64,000 bases of DNA, taken from the NCBI RefSeq assembly GCF_028583545.1, contig NZ_CP087106.1:1302001-1366000 (forward strand), in the 5' to 3' direction. The DNA is from Methylobacterium sp. NMS14P. Its GTDB lineage: Bacteria > Pseudomonadota > Alphaproteobacteria > Rhizobiales > Beijerinckiaceae. The translations under genes were made by a program, and so were the position numbers. The notes under the pieces are model-generated. The model did no database searches and was not told where the DNA came from. It saw only the letters and a list, made by a program, of their open reading frames with translations. This document shows positions 16,511 through 24,758 of the stretch, one piece after another (within the stretch, counting starts at the first letter, position 1; each line of letters opens with the position of its first letter).

Positions 16511-18238
16511 ATGTTCAAGCAAGCAGCCTTGCGCAAGCTCGCGGGCTTAGCGAGACGCTTTCCGCCGAACTCGCGACTCGCTCCGCGTCAGGATGTGGTC
16601 GGCGATGTGGCTCCAGCCACGCCGGCCGACCTTCCCGCCACTCTCGCTCCGACGGCCGTGATCGCTTCAGAGCCGCCCGCGCTCGATCAATCCCCGGAGG
16701 GCGCCGCGGGCCTTTGGCTTCTCCACACAAAGGGTCCGTATCTACTCGCGCGCGGCGGCGATCGCGTGCCGCCACCGATCACGGCCAACATCGCTCTCAC
16801 GAACAAGTGCAACCTGCGCTGCGAGATCTGCGGAAGTCAGAAGAGCCTCGATCTCACCGGGAGCCGGCGCCGGCACTCCGATCTCGACCGGCTGAAATCC
16901 GTTGCCGATACGCTGTTTCCCTTCCTGGTGACCGTCGAGCTGAACAGCCAGGGAGACCCCCTACTGTATCCAAATTTCGAAGATGTACTGAAACTGATCA
17001 AGAAGCACGATTGCGAGATCAAGGTTCAGACCAACGGCACGCTGTTCAAGGATTCCATCATAGATCTCCTCGTCGACATGTACGGCGAGGTCAACATCTC
17101 CCTCGATGCGGTCGGCCCGAAATTCGACGCGGTCCGCAAGGGCGGGATCTGGGCCAAGGCGGAACCGGGAATGCGCGCGTTTCTCGCGCGGCGCGACCCG
17201 GAGAAGCTGCAGGTCGGCCTTTACCCGACGGTCACGAAGCGCACGGTCGGGGAGGCCGTATCCATCGTGGAATGGTCGCGGGACGTCGGCATCGATACGA
17301 TCGTCTTCCACCGATACAACCCGCTTCCGGACGGGATGTCGATCGAAGAACCGCCCACGCAGGACGAGTACGACACGGCACGCGCGGCCGTGCACGCGTG
17401 GTGCGTCGAGAACAACTCACCCTTGAACGTTCATTTCGAGGGCGAGCGGCTCAATCCGGATCCCGTGCCGAGCCGGCGGTCGAAATTCGCTTCCGCGGTA
17501 AAGCAGAGCTTCCGCCGCTACTACATCCCCCCGTCCTATCCGGTCGATCCCGGCCTGCCCGGCGCGGACCCGGTCTATGTATGCGACGCGCCCAACAGCT
17601 ATGTCGAGATCGGGCTCGATGCGCAGGTCTCGGCCTGCTGCCGCTCGCAGGACATCGCGCTCGGCTACGCAACCAGCGTGGAGGCCTTCGCCGACAGCTG
17701 GTTCGGGCACAATTACGCGCGGATCCGGCATTCGCTGACGCGCGATTACGATGGCCAGTATCCTCTTCCGAACTGCGAGAGTTGCGTCAAATTCTTCGCG
17801 CCCAATTCCAGCTGCGGCCGCACGGCCGTCCCCTATGAAGGCTCATCGACGGTCCATCCCGATGGCTTGAGCCTGGCCATCGACGGCGACATCGTTCTCG
17901 ATCAGATCGTGCCCTTCGAGGACAAGGTCTATCGCGCTGCCGGCATTACGCCCGGCATCGATATCCGGGCCTTCGATCTGGTCGAGGCCGATGCGCCCTT
18001 GACCCGCGTGGAGAGCCTCGAAGCCGTGAAGCGCGGACCGAGCGGGTGCTATTTCTTCACCGGGCGCACGGTGTTTTTCACCACGACCGACGGGAAGGAC
18101 GCACGCTTCAGCTTCAGCCGCCGACGCTACGCCCTGCGATCGAAAGCGGTTTCGGATCGCGGGCCAGGTCATGACGCGCCGGCAGATCGTGAGAGGCCCA
18201 TCGTGGATCAAGGCACGGATCGGGTTGCCGCGTTGTAG
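16511..18238 (+). CDS. Radical SAM / SPASM-domain protein
   Basis: About 575 residues. The radical SAM cluster motif is C100-x3-C104-x2-C107 (NKCNLRCEICG), followed by LNSQGDPLLYP and QTNGTLF. A SPASM-type C-terminal cysteine set follows (from Cys358 in YVCDAPNSY, then VSACCRSQD, NCESCVKFF, NSSCG), so an auxiliary Fe-S cluster is expected. The last ~140 residues are unassigned and end in a Phe/Arg-rich stretch faintly like the tail of the shared module. ATG 16511 is preferred over GTG 16499. Such proteins in glycan loci may be sugar dehydrogenases, epimerases or peptide modifiers; the substrate is unknown. Confidence 0.8.
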   Translation: MFKQAALRKLAGLARRFPPNSRLAPRQDVVGDVAPATPADLPATLAPTAVIASEPPALDQSPEGAAGLWLLHTKGPYLLARGGDRVPPPITANIALTNKCNLRCEICGSQKSLDLTGSRRRHSDLDRLKSVADTLFPFLVTVELNSQGDPLLYPNFEDVLKLIKKHDCEIKVQTNGTLFKDSIIDLLVDMYGEVNISLDAVGPKFDAVRKGGIWAKAEPGMRAFLARRDPEKLQVGLYPTVTKRTVGEAVSIVEWSRDVGIDTIVFHRYNPLPDGMSIEEPPTQDEYDTARAAVHAWCVENNSPLNVHFEGERLNPDPVPSRRSKFASAVKQSFRRYYIPPSYPVDPGLPGADPVYVCDAPNSYVEIGLDAQVSACCRSQDIALGYATSVEAFADSWFGHNYARIRHSLTRDYDGQYPLPNCESCVKFFAPNSSCGRTAVPYEGSSTVHPDGLSLAIDGDIVLDQIVPFEDKVYRAAGITPGIDIRAFDLVEADAPLTRVESLEAVKRGPSGCYFFTGRTVFFTTTDGKDARFSFSRRRYALRSKAVSDRGPGHDAPADRERPIVDQGTDRVAAL

Positions 18239-18396
18239 GCGTGATCGTAACGGAGACGGGTTCGGATCGGCGCTGAAACGCCTGAGTGGTGGCCTGCGCG
18301 GGCGATTACCGTGCGGCTGGGACGGTTCTGCCCTGATGGGCAGATTCCAATGCCGAACCTGGACGCCCGATCAAAAATGATCTTGGAGCGAGAGCG

Positions 18397-19635
18397 TTGA
18401 GCTACGATCCGACCAATTATCGGCGTCGAGACGTTGAGGCCCTTGAGCACGAGCTGGACCACGTCTTCGACGTGTTGCGCCAGATCCGTCGTGCCGTGGC
18501 GCTGACCGGCAAGCCCATTTCAGAGCTCAGGATTTTGGAACTCGGCCCGGGTTCTGATTTCGGCGCGCAACTTTTGATCGCATCCGAGGGCGCCGAGGTG
18601 ACGCTGTGCGACCGGTTTCTGGCGCGCTGGGACCCCGACTACCATCCTCAATTCTACCGTCGCCTGGCCGAGCGCTACGACGGTCCGCGGGAGCAGCTCG
18701 AGGCCGTCATCGCCGCGGGAGACCATCGTGCCAGCAGCCTGCGTCTGCTCGAGGAGCCGGCCGAGAACCTCGTCTCGGTCGAGAGCGGCAGCATCGATCT
18801 TCTCTACTCGTTCGCCGTGCTGGAGCACATCATCGACATCAACGCCATCGCCCACGAGATGGCGCGCGTGAGCGCCGTCGGTGCGCACGGATTCCACCTC
18901 ATCGACCTCCGCTACCATCGCGACTTCGCGCGTCCCCTCGAGCACTTGATCTGGGACGATGCCCGCTTCCAGCAAGCGGCTGAGGCGGTGGATTTCGACT
19001 TCGGCAACCGATGGCGCTCGCAGGAGTTCGCAGCCCATTTCGAGCAGGCCGGCCTCAGGGTCACCGACCGTGATATCCTCGAATGTGCAGCCGAGTCCTA
19101 CGTGAGCGACGCGATCGCGCGGTTGCGCACGAGTGCATCCTCCTATCGCGCCTGGCCGGCCGAAGATCTGACGCGGCTGGTGGTGGCCTTCAGCCTCCAA
19201 AGGATCGGCGAGCCGGAAGCCTCTTGGATGGCCATGCGGGCGACAGACGCGCTGGACATGATCGGTGCGCTCAAGACGGAAGCGGGCAGGGGCCCCGTAC
19301 CGAAGGCCGACGCCGACGAGGACTGGGCGGAGATCCTTCTCGATCCCGCGGGATTCAGTCCGGAGCAGGGGCACGCCTGGATCCATCAATTGGACGATAT
19401 TCAGTCCGGCGACACGATCGGGGACGCCTACGTGTCGAGCCTTGAACTGTGGGAGGACGAGCGGCTGCTCGGTCCGCCGCACACCAGTCACAGCGATATC
19501 CGGGCCCGGGGATTGGGTCGGTTTTCCCATTGGGGGCGACAGCTTTTCATGTCGACCTCGGATAACACGTCCCCGCGCGAGAATGGGCGCAGCTACAAGG
19601 TCCGTGCCCGTAGGTCGCCTGCGTCCCGTCCTTGA
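18397..19635 (+). CDS. Class I SAM methyltransferase with C-terminal LGP/SDN module
   Basis: 412 residues. ILELGPGSDFG near residues 46-56 is the SAM loop and FAVLEHIIDI the following motif. It is a clear paralogue of the protein at 37873-39096 over its whole length, which supports the TTG start at 18397: both begin with a short Y-x-P-x-NYR segment. Residues about 315-405 carry the shared module (LLGPPHTSHSDIR, GLGRFSHW, STSDNTSPRENGRSY). A GGAGCG stretch about 8 bases before TTG can serve as ribosome site. Likely methylates a sugar or glycan end; the substrate is unknown. Confidence 0.78.
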   Translation: MSYDPTNYRRRDVEALEHELDHVFDVLRQIRRAVALTGKPISELRILELGPGSDFGAQLLIASEGAEVTLCDRFLARWDPDYHPQFYRRLAERYDGPREQLEAVIAAGDHRASSLRLLEEPAENLVSVESGSIDLLYSFAVLEHIIDINAIAHEMARVSAVGAHGFHLIDLRYHRDFARPLEHLIWDDARFQQAAEAVDFDFGNRWRSQEFAAHFEQAGLRVTDRDILECAAESYVSDAIARLRTSASSYRAWPAEDLTRLVVAFSLQRIGEPEASWMAMRATDALDMIGALKTEAGRGPVPKADADEDWAEILLDPAGFSPEQGHAWIHQLDDIQSGDTIGDAYVSSLELWEDERLLGPPHTSHSDIRARGLGRFSHWGRQLFMSTSDNTSPRENGRSYKVRARRSPASRP

Positions 19636-19654
19636 TGGGCAGCCACGATCAGCG

Positions 19655-19686
19655 GGCCTCTCGCACGAGGCCGCGGAGCGCCGCGG
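19655..19686 (+). terminator. Candidate hairpins between convergent genes
   Basis: In the 144-base gap between convergent genes, GGCCTC / GAGGCC (6-base stem, 6-base loop, 19655-19672) is followed by a second GC palindrome to 19686. There is no T-run. Placement suits termination but this is inference. Confidence 0.3.
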
Positions 19687-19779
19687 CTCATGTCACGTTA
19701 CGGACCGAGATCATACGCGATCATCGCTTATGACGGACGGCCCCTCGATCCGAGCCCGCAGGCTGCGCCGGGACGAATG

Positions 19780-20442
19780 TCAGATATTCTTCACGCGGTG
19801 ACTCGGAACCCGCGAGATGTCCGTCGCCCCTGGCGACAACACGGAGCCGGCCGGAAGATCGGCCAGAACCAAGGCTCCCGCGCCGATGATGCAATCGGCA
19901 CCGATTGTCACATGATCGCGGATCGTGACATTGACGCCTATGAACGTGCGCGGGCCCACTTTGACGCCGCCCGAGACCACGACGTGCGACGCGATGAAAA
20001 CGTCTTCCGCAATCTCGCTGTGATGACCGATGTGGTTGCCGGACCATAGGGTCACGTTTCGCCCGACGTAGGCGAACGGTTGGATCGTGTTGTCTTCGAG
20101 AATGAACTGGTTTTCGGCCGTTTGAAAATTGGAGAATGTCGTGGCTCTCGTGCTGACGTAGCCGGCGATGCCGTATCCGAGCGCCACCGCTGCATCGACC
20201 TTCTCGCGACGCAGTTTATTCAGCTTCGTGTAGGAGAGCGCCACGAACAGGTCATGCGTGTCGGGCGAAAAACGTTCCGTGACCTCGTTGAACGCGACGA
20301 GGGGCTTTCCGCCGAACTCGGCACTCTGAACATAATCAGGATCGACCGTGAAGGCGGCGACCCGTCGCCCGGCGTCGGTCTCGAAGTAGAATTGCGCGAG
20401 TTCCGCGATCGGGCCCGTCCCGAAGATGATGATGTTCTTCAA
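19780..20442 (-). CDS. PglD/NeuD-type acyltransferase (LbH)
   Basis: About 220 residues. It starts with a Rossmann-like segment (KNIIIFGTGPIAELA) and continues into a left-handed beta-helix (VTLWSGNHIGHHSEI, VFIASHVVVSGG, FIGVNVTIRD, IIGAGALVLAD). His in GHHSEI is in the expected catalytic area. The frame is open to GTG 20520, but family members begin right before the nucleotide-like loop, so TTG 20442 is preferred with moderate trust. It is the last gene of a minus-strand run and follows a glycosyltransferase, so acylation of a sugar in the same unit is likely; acyl donor and acceptor are not shown by sequence. Confidence 0.78.
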   Translation of the reverse strand: MKNIIIFGTGPIAELAQFYFETDAGRRVAAFTVDPDYVQSAEFGGKPLVAFNEVTERFSPDTHDLFVALSYTKLNKLRREKVDAAVALGYGIAGYVSTRATTFSNFQTAENQFILEDNTIQPFAYVGRNVTLWSGNHIGHHSEIAEDVFIASHVVVSGGVKVGPRTFIGVNVTIRDHVTIGADCIIGAGALVLADLPAGSVLSPGATDISRVPSHRVKNI

Positions 20443-20582
20443 CGGAAAATCCCGTGGCCGTGTCTGGAGCTGACCATAGCATCGCGACCGGGACCGAACC
20501 AGTGCTGCGCTCGGGCGCACGGACGCGGTCCAGCACCGATCGACATCCGACAGCCGGGGCCGATGAAGCGGTGAACAGCGGC

Positions 20583-21779
20583 TCAGCCCATGAGTTCGAG
20601 GATGCGCCGCGCATTTTCCTGGGGCGACAGGTACGCTTCCGCGAAGGCGCGCCCCCGCCGGGCGAGCGCACAGAGCGCGTCACGATCCCGTTCCGCGGCC
20701 TGGAGATGGGCAGCGACCTCCCCGGGCGTCCGCGCGTCGAGCCCGGGGATCGGCTCCGGAAGCAGGCGTCCGAAGACGTCATTGCGCAGGTTGCCCAGGA
20801 CGGGGCGGCCCTGGGCCAGACCATCCCGCAGAACCATGCCGGGCGCGCCCCCGCCCAGATGTTCGCAGACGATGTGCGCGTCTTGGACGGCCCGCACGTA
20901 ATCCGCGAGCGAGAGTTCGCCCAGCCAGCTGACATGGGTTCCGATACCCAGCTGCCGCACGAGTTCCGCGGCGGCTTCGACATCGTGGCCCTTGCGCACC
21001 AGGATCAGTTCACCGGATCCGCCGGCGTGAACGTACTGCGCGAAGCCGTGCAGAAGGATATCCGTGCCTTTGAGATCGAGGCTCGAGCCCTTCGTTTCCG
21101 CCGTCGGAATCCATTGAAGGCGGGTTCCGTTGAGGATCCGCAGCCGCTCCGTCGCGGGTAGCTCGCTTGGGACGATGGACAGCGTGTCCGCCATGCCGAT
21201 CCAATGGCGCCGTTCGTCCGCGATGCCGATGGCATCGATCACGTCATCGCCCTCGGGGATGAGGCCGCGCGGCGGGTACCCGAAGACCTCGGCCCCGAGC
21301 AAGCCCGACCGTTGCCGGGCGATGAAATCCGTGAAGCGCTTGATTTCGGCCCGGCCTCGGTAGGACCGCGCAAAATTCGGATCCCAGCTCGCGCGGCGGA
21401 CGATGATCGATGCAAAATCCCCGAAATACGTGAGATCCGAGCCAGTGAGAAGGACCGCGTGAGGTCTGCCAATCGCGTCGGATAAGCCAATTCCATAATC
21501 ATTAGCGATAATGTAATCGAAATTCTGACTTCGGATCCGAGACAGAACATCCATATAGGCAGCCGTCTCCCAGACAACGTCATCAAACGACATTTGAGAA
21601 CAATCGACAATCCAATGTGGATAATTATTGGACAGGTCCGGATATTTCGATTCCGGCCTATGCAGTTGTTCCCCTCGCAGTAGATAAAGATGCGCGTCGA
21701 CGCCTATCGCACGAAACCCCTCTGTCAGGAGAAGGGGATAATTATTCATATTCCCAAACACGCAGATCCGCTTGGACAT
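20583..21779 (-). CDS. GT-B-type glycosyltransferase (GT4-like)
   Basis: 398 residues with a GT-B-like layout. The N-terminal half has RICVFGNMNNYP and a GSDLTYFGD stretch. The C-terminal half has LLHGFAQYVHAGG, VRKGHDVEAA, VSWLGELSLADYVRAV and EHLGGGAPGMVLRDGL, which resembles the nucleotide-binding half of GT4-like enzymes. It is probably cytosolic and membrane-peripheral. ATG 21779 is chosen over an adjacent in-frame TTG. The 5' part of the gene (from about 21480) is visibly less GC-rich than the 3' part. Specificity is unknown. Confidence 0.75.
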   Translation of the reverse strand: MSKRICVFGNMNNYPLLLTEGFRAIGVDAHLYLLRGEQLHRPESKYPDLSNNYPHWIVDCSQMSFDDVVWETAAYMDVLSRIRSQNFDYIIANDYGIGLSDAIGRPHAVLLTGSDLTYFGDFASIIVRRASWDPNFARSYRGRAEIKRFTDFIARQRSGLLGAEVFGYPPRGLIPEGDDVIDAIGIADERRHWIGMADTLSIVPSELPATERLRILNGTRLQWIPTAETKGSSLDLKGTDILLHGFAQYVHAGGSGELILVRKGHDVEAAAELVRQLGIGTHVSWLGELSLADYVRAVQDAHIVCEHLGGGAPGMVLRDGLAQGRPVLGNLRNDVFGRLLPEPIPGLDARTPGEVAAHLQAAERDRDALCALARRGRAFAEAYLSPQENARRILELMG

Positions 21780-21997
21780 CAATCACCTTACTGCATCCAA
21801 TCAAAACATGGGCGCGCAGCGACCCGCGACGCGAAGGAGGAACATCTTAGCCGCTCGACGGATCAAACGGATGCAATACCATCACCAGCTCGTTACGTCG
21901 GTCAGGATCTCGCCTTCCGGATTAGAGCGACCGGCATCACTGGTCCGAATCTCGTATTGATCTCGATACTCGAAAGAAGCGCGAGGCGTTCGACGCG

Positions 21998-22660
21998 TCA
22001 CAGGCGCACGAGGATCGTAAATTCCCACAAGCCATAATCGTGCAGACATGCGACGTGCCGCCCGAAGCGATCGTGGCACCACGCGAGACGTTCCAGTGGT
22101 TCTTCATAATGCAGGTCCGCTCTCCGCTTGTCCACGTCTGACCACAACGTGAGCGCGTTGAACCCGAAGCCGATGCGGGACGAATCTGCAAGCAGTTCTA
22201 TCGTCCGGTCCACATGAGATTTCCAGCTTTCGGCCGACGCACCGCAACGGACATTGAGAACCCCACTCGCTATAGTGTAATCGCTGACATCTGATGGCTT
22301 CGGACCGGAACTCCATATTCGGTCTTGCCCCTCACCGTGAAGGTGACGCGCGTGGTCAATCATCGCCTGAGAGATATCATGGCCCAGGAAGCGTCCGACA
22401 AAGCCGTTCGCACGCAGAAATGTCAGAAAATCCCCATAACCGCATCCAAAATCTGTAATTGTCGCTTCGAATTGACCGCGGAGCAATCTCAAAAACTGCT
22501 CATGACGCAATTGATGCTGATCGGCATCATTCCAGTCCACGCCCCGGCTGTTATTTCCGTGGGTTGATATTTTTGAGCCATAATAATCCGCTATAGCAGA
22601 GAGACGGACGTCAGCGGACGACTGCGCCTGTTGATCCGTTGTCATGGTCGACCATCCCAT
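21998..22660 (-). CDS. Class I SAM-dependent methyltransferase
   Basis: 220 residues. TDFGCGYGDFLTFLR near residues 69-83 is the SAM-binding loop, GHDISQAMIDHAR the acidic-loop segment, and ASGVLNVR occupies motif III. The protein is short and single-domain, without the module found on several other methyltransferases in the window. Base composition is clearly lower in G+C than most of the locus. ATG 22660 is used; ATG 22645 is a second option. A small-molecule or sugar methyltransferase is likely; the target is unknown. Confidence 0.75.
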   Translation of the reverse strand: MGWSTMTTDQQAQSSADVRLSAIADYYGSKISTHGNNSRGVDWNDADQHQLRHEQFLRLLRGQFEATITDFGCGYGDFLTFLRANGFVGRFLGHDISQAMIDHARHLHGEGQDRIWSSGPKPSDVSDYTIASGVLNVRCGASAESWKSHVDRTIELLADSSRIGFGFNALTLWSDVDKRRADLHYEEPLERLAWCHDRFGRHVACLHDYGLWEFTILVRL

Positions 22661-22793
22661 CCATAAAGCTCTTACCTAACAACGCTCGCCCGCTTGTGCG
22701 ACGCATGAACGTCTTGCGAGTTTCATCGAAGGAGCCAATTACGGTTGCCGGCGCATGATCGACCAGTCCGTCATCAGCGGAGAACACGACGTG

Positions 22794-22821
22794 ATCTATC
22801 GCTCATTGCAACCCGATAGAT
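22794..22821. repeat. Inverted repeat upstream of minus-strand methyltransferase
   Basis: ATCTATCG (22794-22801) and CGATAGAT (22814-22821) form a perfect 8-base inverted repeat with a 12-base spacer, about 134 bases upstream of the methyltransferase start at 22660. A TTGCAAC heptamer occurs within the spacer and again just after the repeat. It could be an operator or a weak hairpin; no function is shown. Confidence 0.3.
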
Positions 22822-22912
22822 TTTTGCAACGCAACCTATCTCTGACAACGTAGACATAGGACGAAATGTAAAGATCCATGATCCTATGCGACCCCACCCT
22901 GCAGATCGTTAA

Positions 22913-23911
22913 TCATTTTTGGATCGCCAGACCGAAACCAGTCTTGCTGTATTCATTCCCGCAATAAAGCATGTATCGGGAGCCATTGTGGTCAAATACT
23001 GTCGGATACGCGACAGCTTCACTGTCCCAACCTTCAGCGGAGACCGTCAAGCCTGCTTCCGCGTCGTGTCGCTGCCAGGCCGTCCCGTCCAAGGAGGTTG
23101 CGAAGCCGATGCGGTAGCCGAACGTGTCGCCTCGGTACGAGTACCACATGCGGTACATATCGGCATCGCGGACGACGCAAGGTCGGCTGATCGCGACTTC
23201 ATCGGGATGGGCGTGCGCGACCGCGACCCGGCCACCCGTCGTCCAGTTCAGGCCGTCTTCCGAGTCAGCGTAAGCAATGTGATATCTCGGCCGCGGCACA
23301 CCGGCTCGTTCGCACCATGCGGTTCCGGAAATGTACCACATTCGCCACCGATCCTCGTCCCTTATGACATGAGGATTCGACACGAAGAGCGGGTCATGTA
23401 CCGAACGGTCAATGATGGGCCCCTCGGAGTACCGTCGATAAGACCCATCCGTGCTTGCGTCGGATATGGCTAGGCCGATGGCATTTCTCCACGGCACAGT
23501 CGTTCCGGTGTTCCATCCAACATAATATAGGAGGCGACGCCCATTATGATGAACGAGGCACGAGCCCATGGCGCCCCGATCGTCAAAACATCCCAGGCGG
23601 CCAAATTTCAGATCCGGCTCGATCGACCAATCGAGGATGCGCGACGGTTCCTTTATGTCGACAATGATATGACAGACGTTTGATCGGCCGCTTTCGTCCC
23701 GAGGCGTAAAATAAATTCTGAAAACATCATCGTATAAATGTTCCGGAAACGGAACGGACGCGTGCGAAGTGAGCCACTGCGTTCGCTTATCAGCAACGAA
23801 TATCCAACTTATCTTTTCCCACACCATCGGATCAGAAGCCTGCTCAAAAGGGGATCGCCGTCCTAGTCGATTCTTACAGTCGCGCATCGATGCCGATGCT
23901 GCAGGGCCCAT
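22913..23911 (-). CDS. GH43/GH32/GH68-like five-bladed beta-propeller protein
   Basis: 332 residues resembling glycoside hydrolase family 43-type propellers: GRLGCFDDRGAMGSC, YYVGWNTG, AIGLAISD, SNPHVIRDEDRWRMWY, ISRPCVVRDADMYRMWYSY and MLYCGNEY recur at blade-like intervals. Similar proteins with no secretion signal are often found in polysaccharide biosynthesis loci with unknown role. There is no signal peptide here. Catalytic acids cannot be assigned with confidence. Base composition is lower in G+C than flanking regions. ATG 23911 is used, though ATG 23887 is equally possible. It may trim, bind or transfer a sugar; this is inference. Confidence 0.72.
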   Translation of the reverse strand: MGPAASASMRDCKNRLGRRSPFEQASDPMVWEKISWIFVADKRTQWLTSHASVPFPEHLYDDVFRIYFTPRDESGRSNVCHIIVDIKEPSRILDWSIEPDLKFGRLGCFDDRGAMGSCLVHHNGRRLLYYVGWNTGTTVPWRNAIGLAISDASTDGSYRRYSEGPIIDRSVHDPLFVSNPHVIRDEDRWRMWYISGTAWCERAGVPRPRYHIAYADSEDGLNWTTGGRVAVAHAHPDEVAISRPCVVRDADMYRMWYSYRGDTFGYRIGFATSLDGTAWQRHDAEAGLTVSAEGWDSEAVAYPTVFDHNGSRYMLYCGNEYSKTGFGLAIQK

Positions 23912-24032
23912 CGAACGTCACTCGATTGGCCTCTTGCGAGACTCGTTCGCTCACAGACGCACCCACACAGATAGGGTCGCCGGAGTCCCGGAGGACCGAC
24001 TCGTTACGTCTTTGCTGCGGCCCAATCGATAT

Positions 24033-24758
24033 TTACACCGCATCGACGCGGAGCGCGCTCCTCGTTCCATCCGGACCGAGGGTCAGCAGCGGGTCGAGGA
24101 TGGACACGGCGGGCTCGAAAGGTCCCCAAAGCTGCGGGTAGGCGCCGAGCCCGTCATAGGACATCCACTCGACTGAGATCCCGCGTGCGGCGAAGGCGGA
24201 CTCATCGAGATACGCCCGTGCCGAAGGCCCGGAGAGGTAATGCGTCGCGCCGGCCGCCGCCGCGAGCGCGATGAGCCGTGCGGTCGGATCCATCGCGCGC
24301 AGGTCTTCGCGGGGGATGAGGTCGACATCGGCCGTGAAACGCGTGGTCAGGCCGAGGGCTGTCGCGATGCTCTGCGTGAGGTGCTGGTTCACCCGGGACA
24401 GCATCGGCTCCGGCCCGGCCGCCGCGTAGCCGTCGCGGACGAGGCCGATAGCCTGTCCGAAACCCTCCGCGCGAGCATAGGATTCCTCGATCCGACGCAG
24501 GTGCTGGGCCGCCCAGCCGGGCTCCGCAATCTCGATGGCGTCGATCGGCGCGTGGTAGTTGCCCTTCTGCTTGACCGGGATCGTCAGCCAAGCCGGTCCT
24601 TGCGCGGTCTTGATGCGGTTGCGCGTGCGCCAGTCACGCCGGGTGAACTGAACGCTGTCGAGGAACACGTATTGGTCGCAGCGCGCCATCAGGGCGAAGG
24701 CGCCGCGCCAGGGCACGTAGGACGATTGCACGATGGCGACGCGGAACACGGCACTCAT
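24033..24758 (-). CDS. WbqC-family protein
   Basis: 241-residue WbqC-like protein. Hallmarks are VAIVQSSYVPWRGAF near the N-terminus, DQYVFLDSVQFTRRDWRTRNRIK, WLTIPVKQKG, and HYLSGPSARAYLDE with AYPQLWGPF near the end. WbqC family members occur in O-antigen and glycan loci next to sugar aminotransferases; the biochemical role is unsettled, though acyl or aminoacyl transfer to an amino sugar has been discussed for relatives. ATG 24758 overlaps the aminotransferase stop (ATGA), so the two are translationally coupled and probably act in sequence on one amino sugar. Confidence 0.88.
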   Translation of the reverse strand: MSAVFRVAIVQSSYVPWRGAFALMARCDQYVFLDSVQFTRRDWRTRNRIKTAQGPAWLTIPVKQKGNYHAPIDAIEIAEPGWAAQHLRRIEESYARAEGFGQAIGLVRDGYAAAGPEPMLSRVNQHLTQSIATALGLTTRFTADVDLIPREDLRAMDPTARLIALAAAAGATHYLSGPSARAYLDESAFAARGISVEWMSYDGLGAYPQLWGPFEPAVSILDPLLTLGPDGTRSALRVDAV

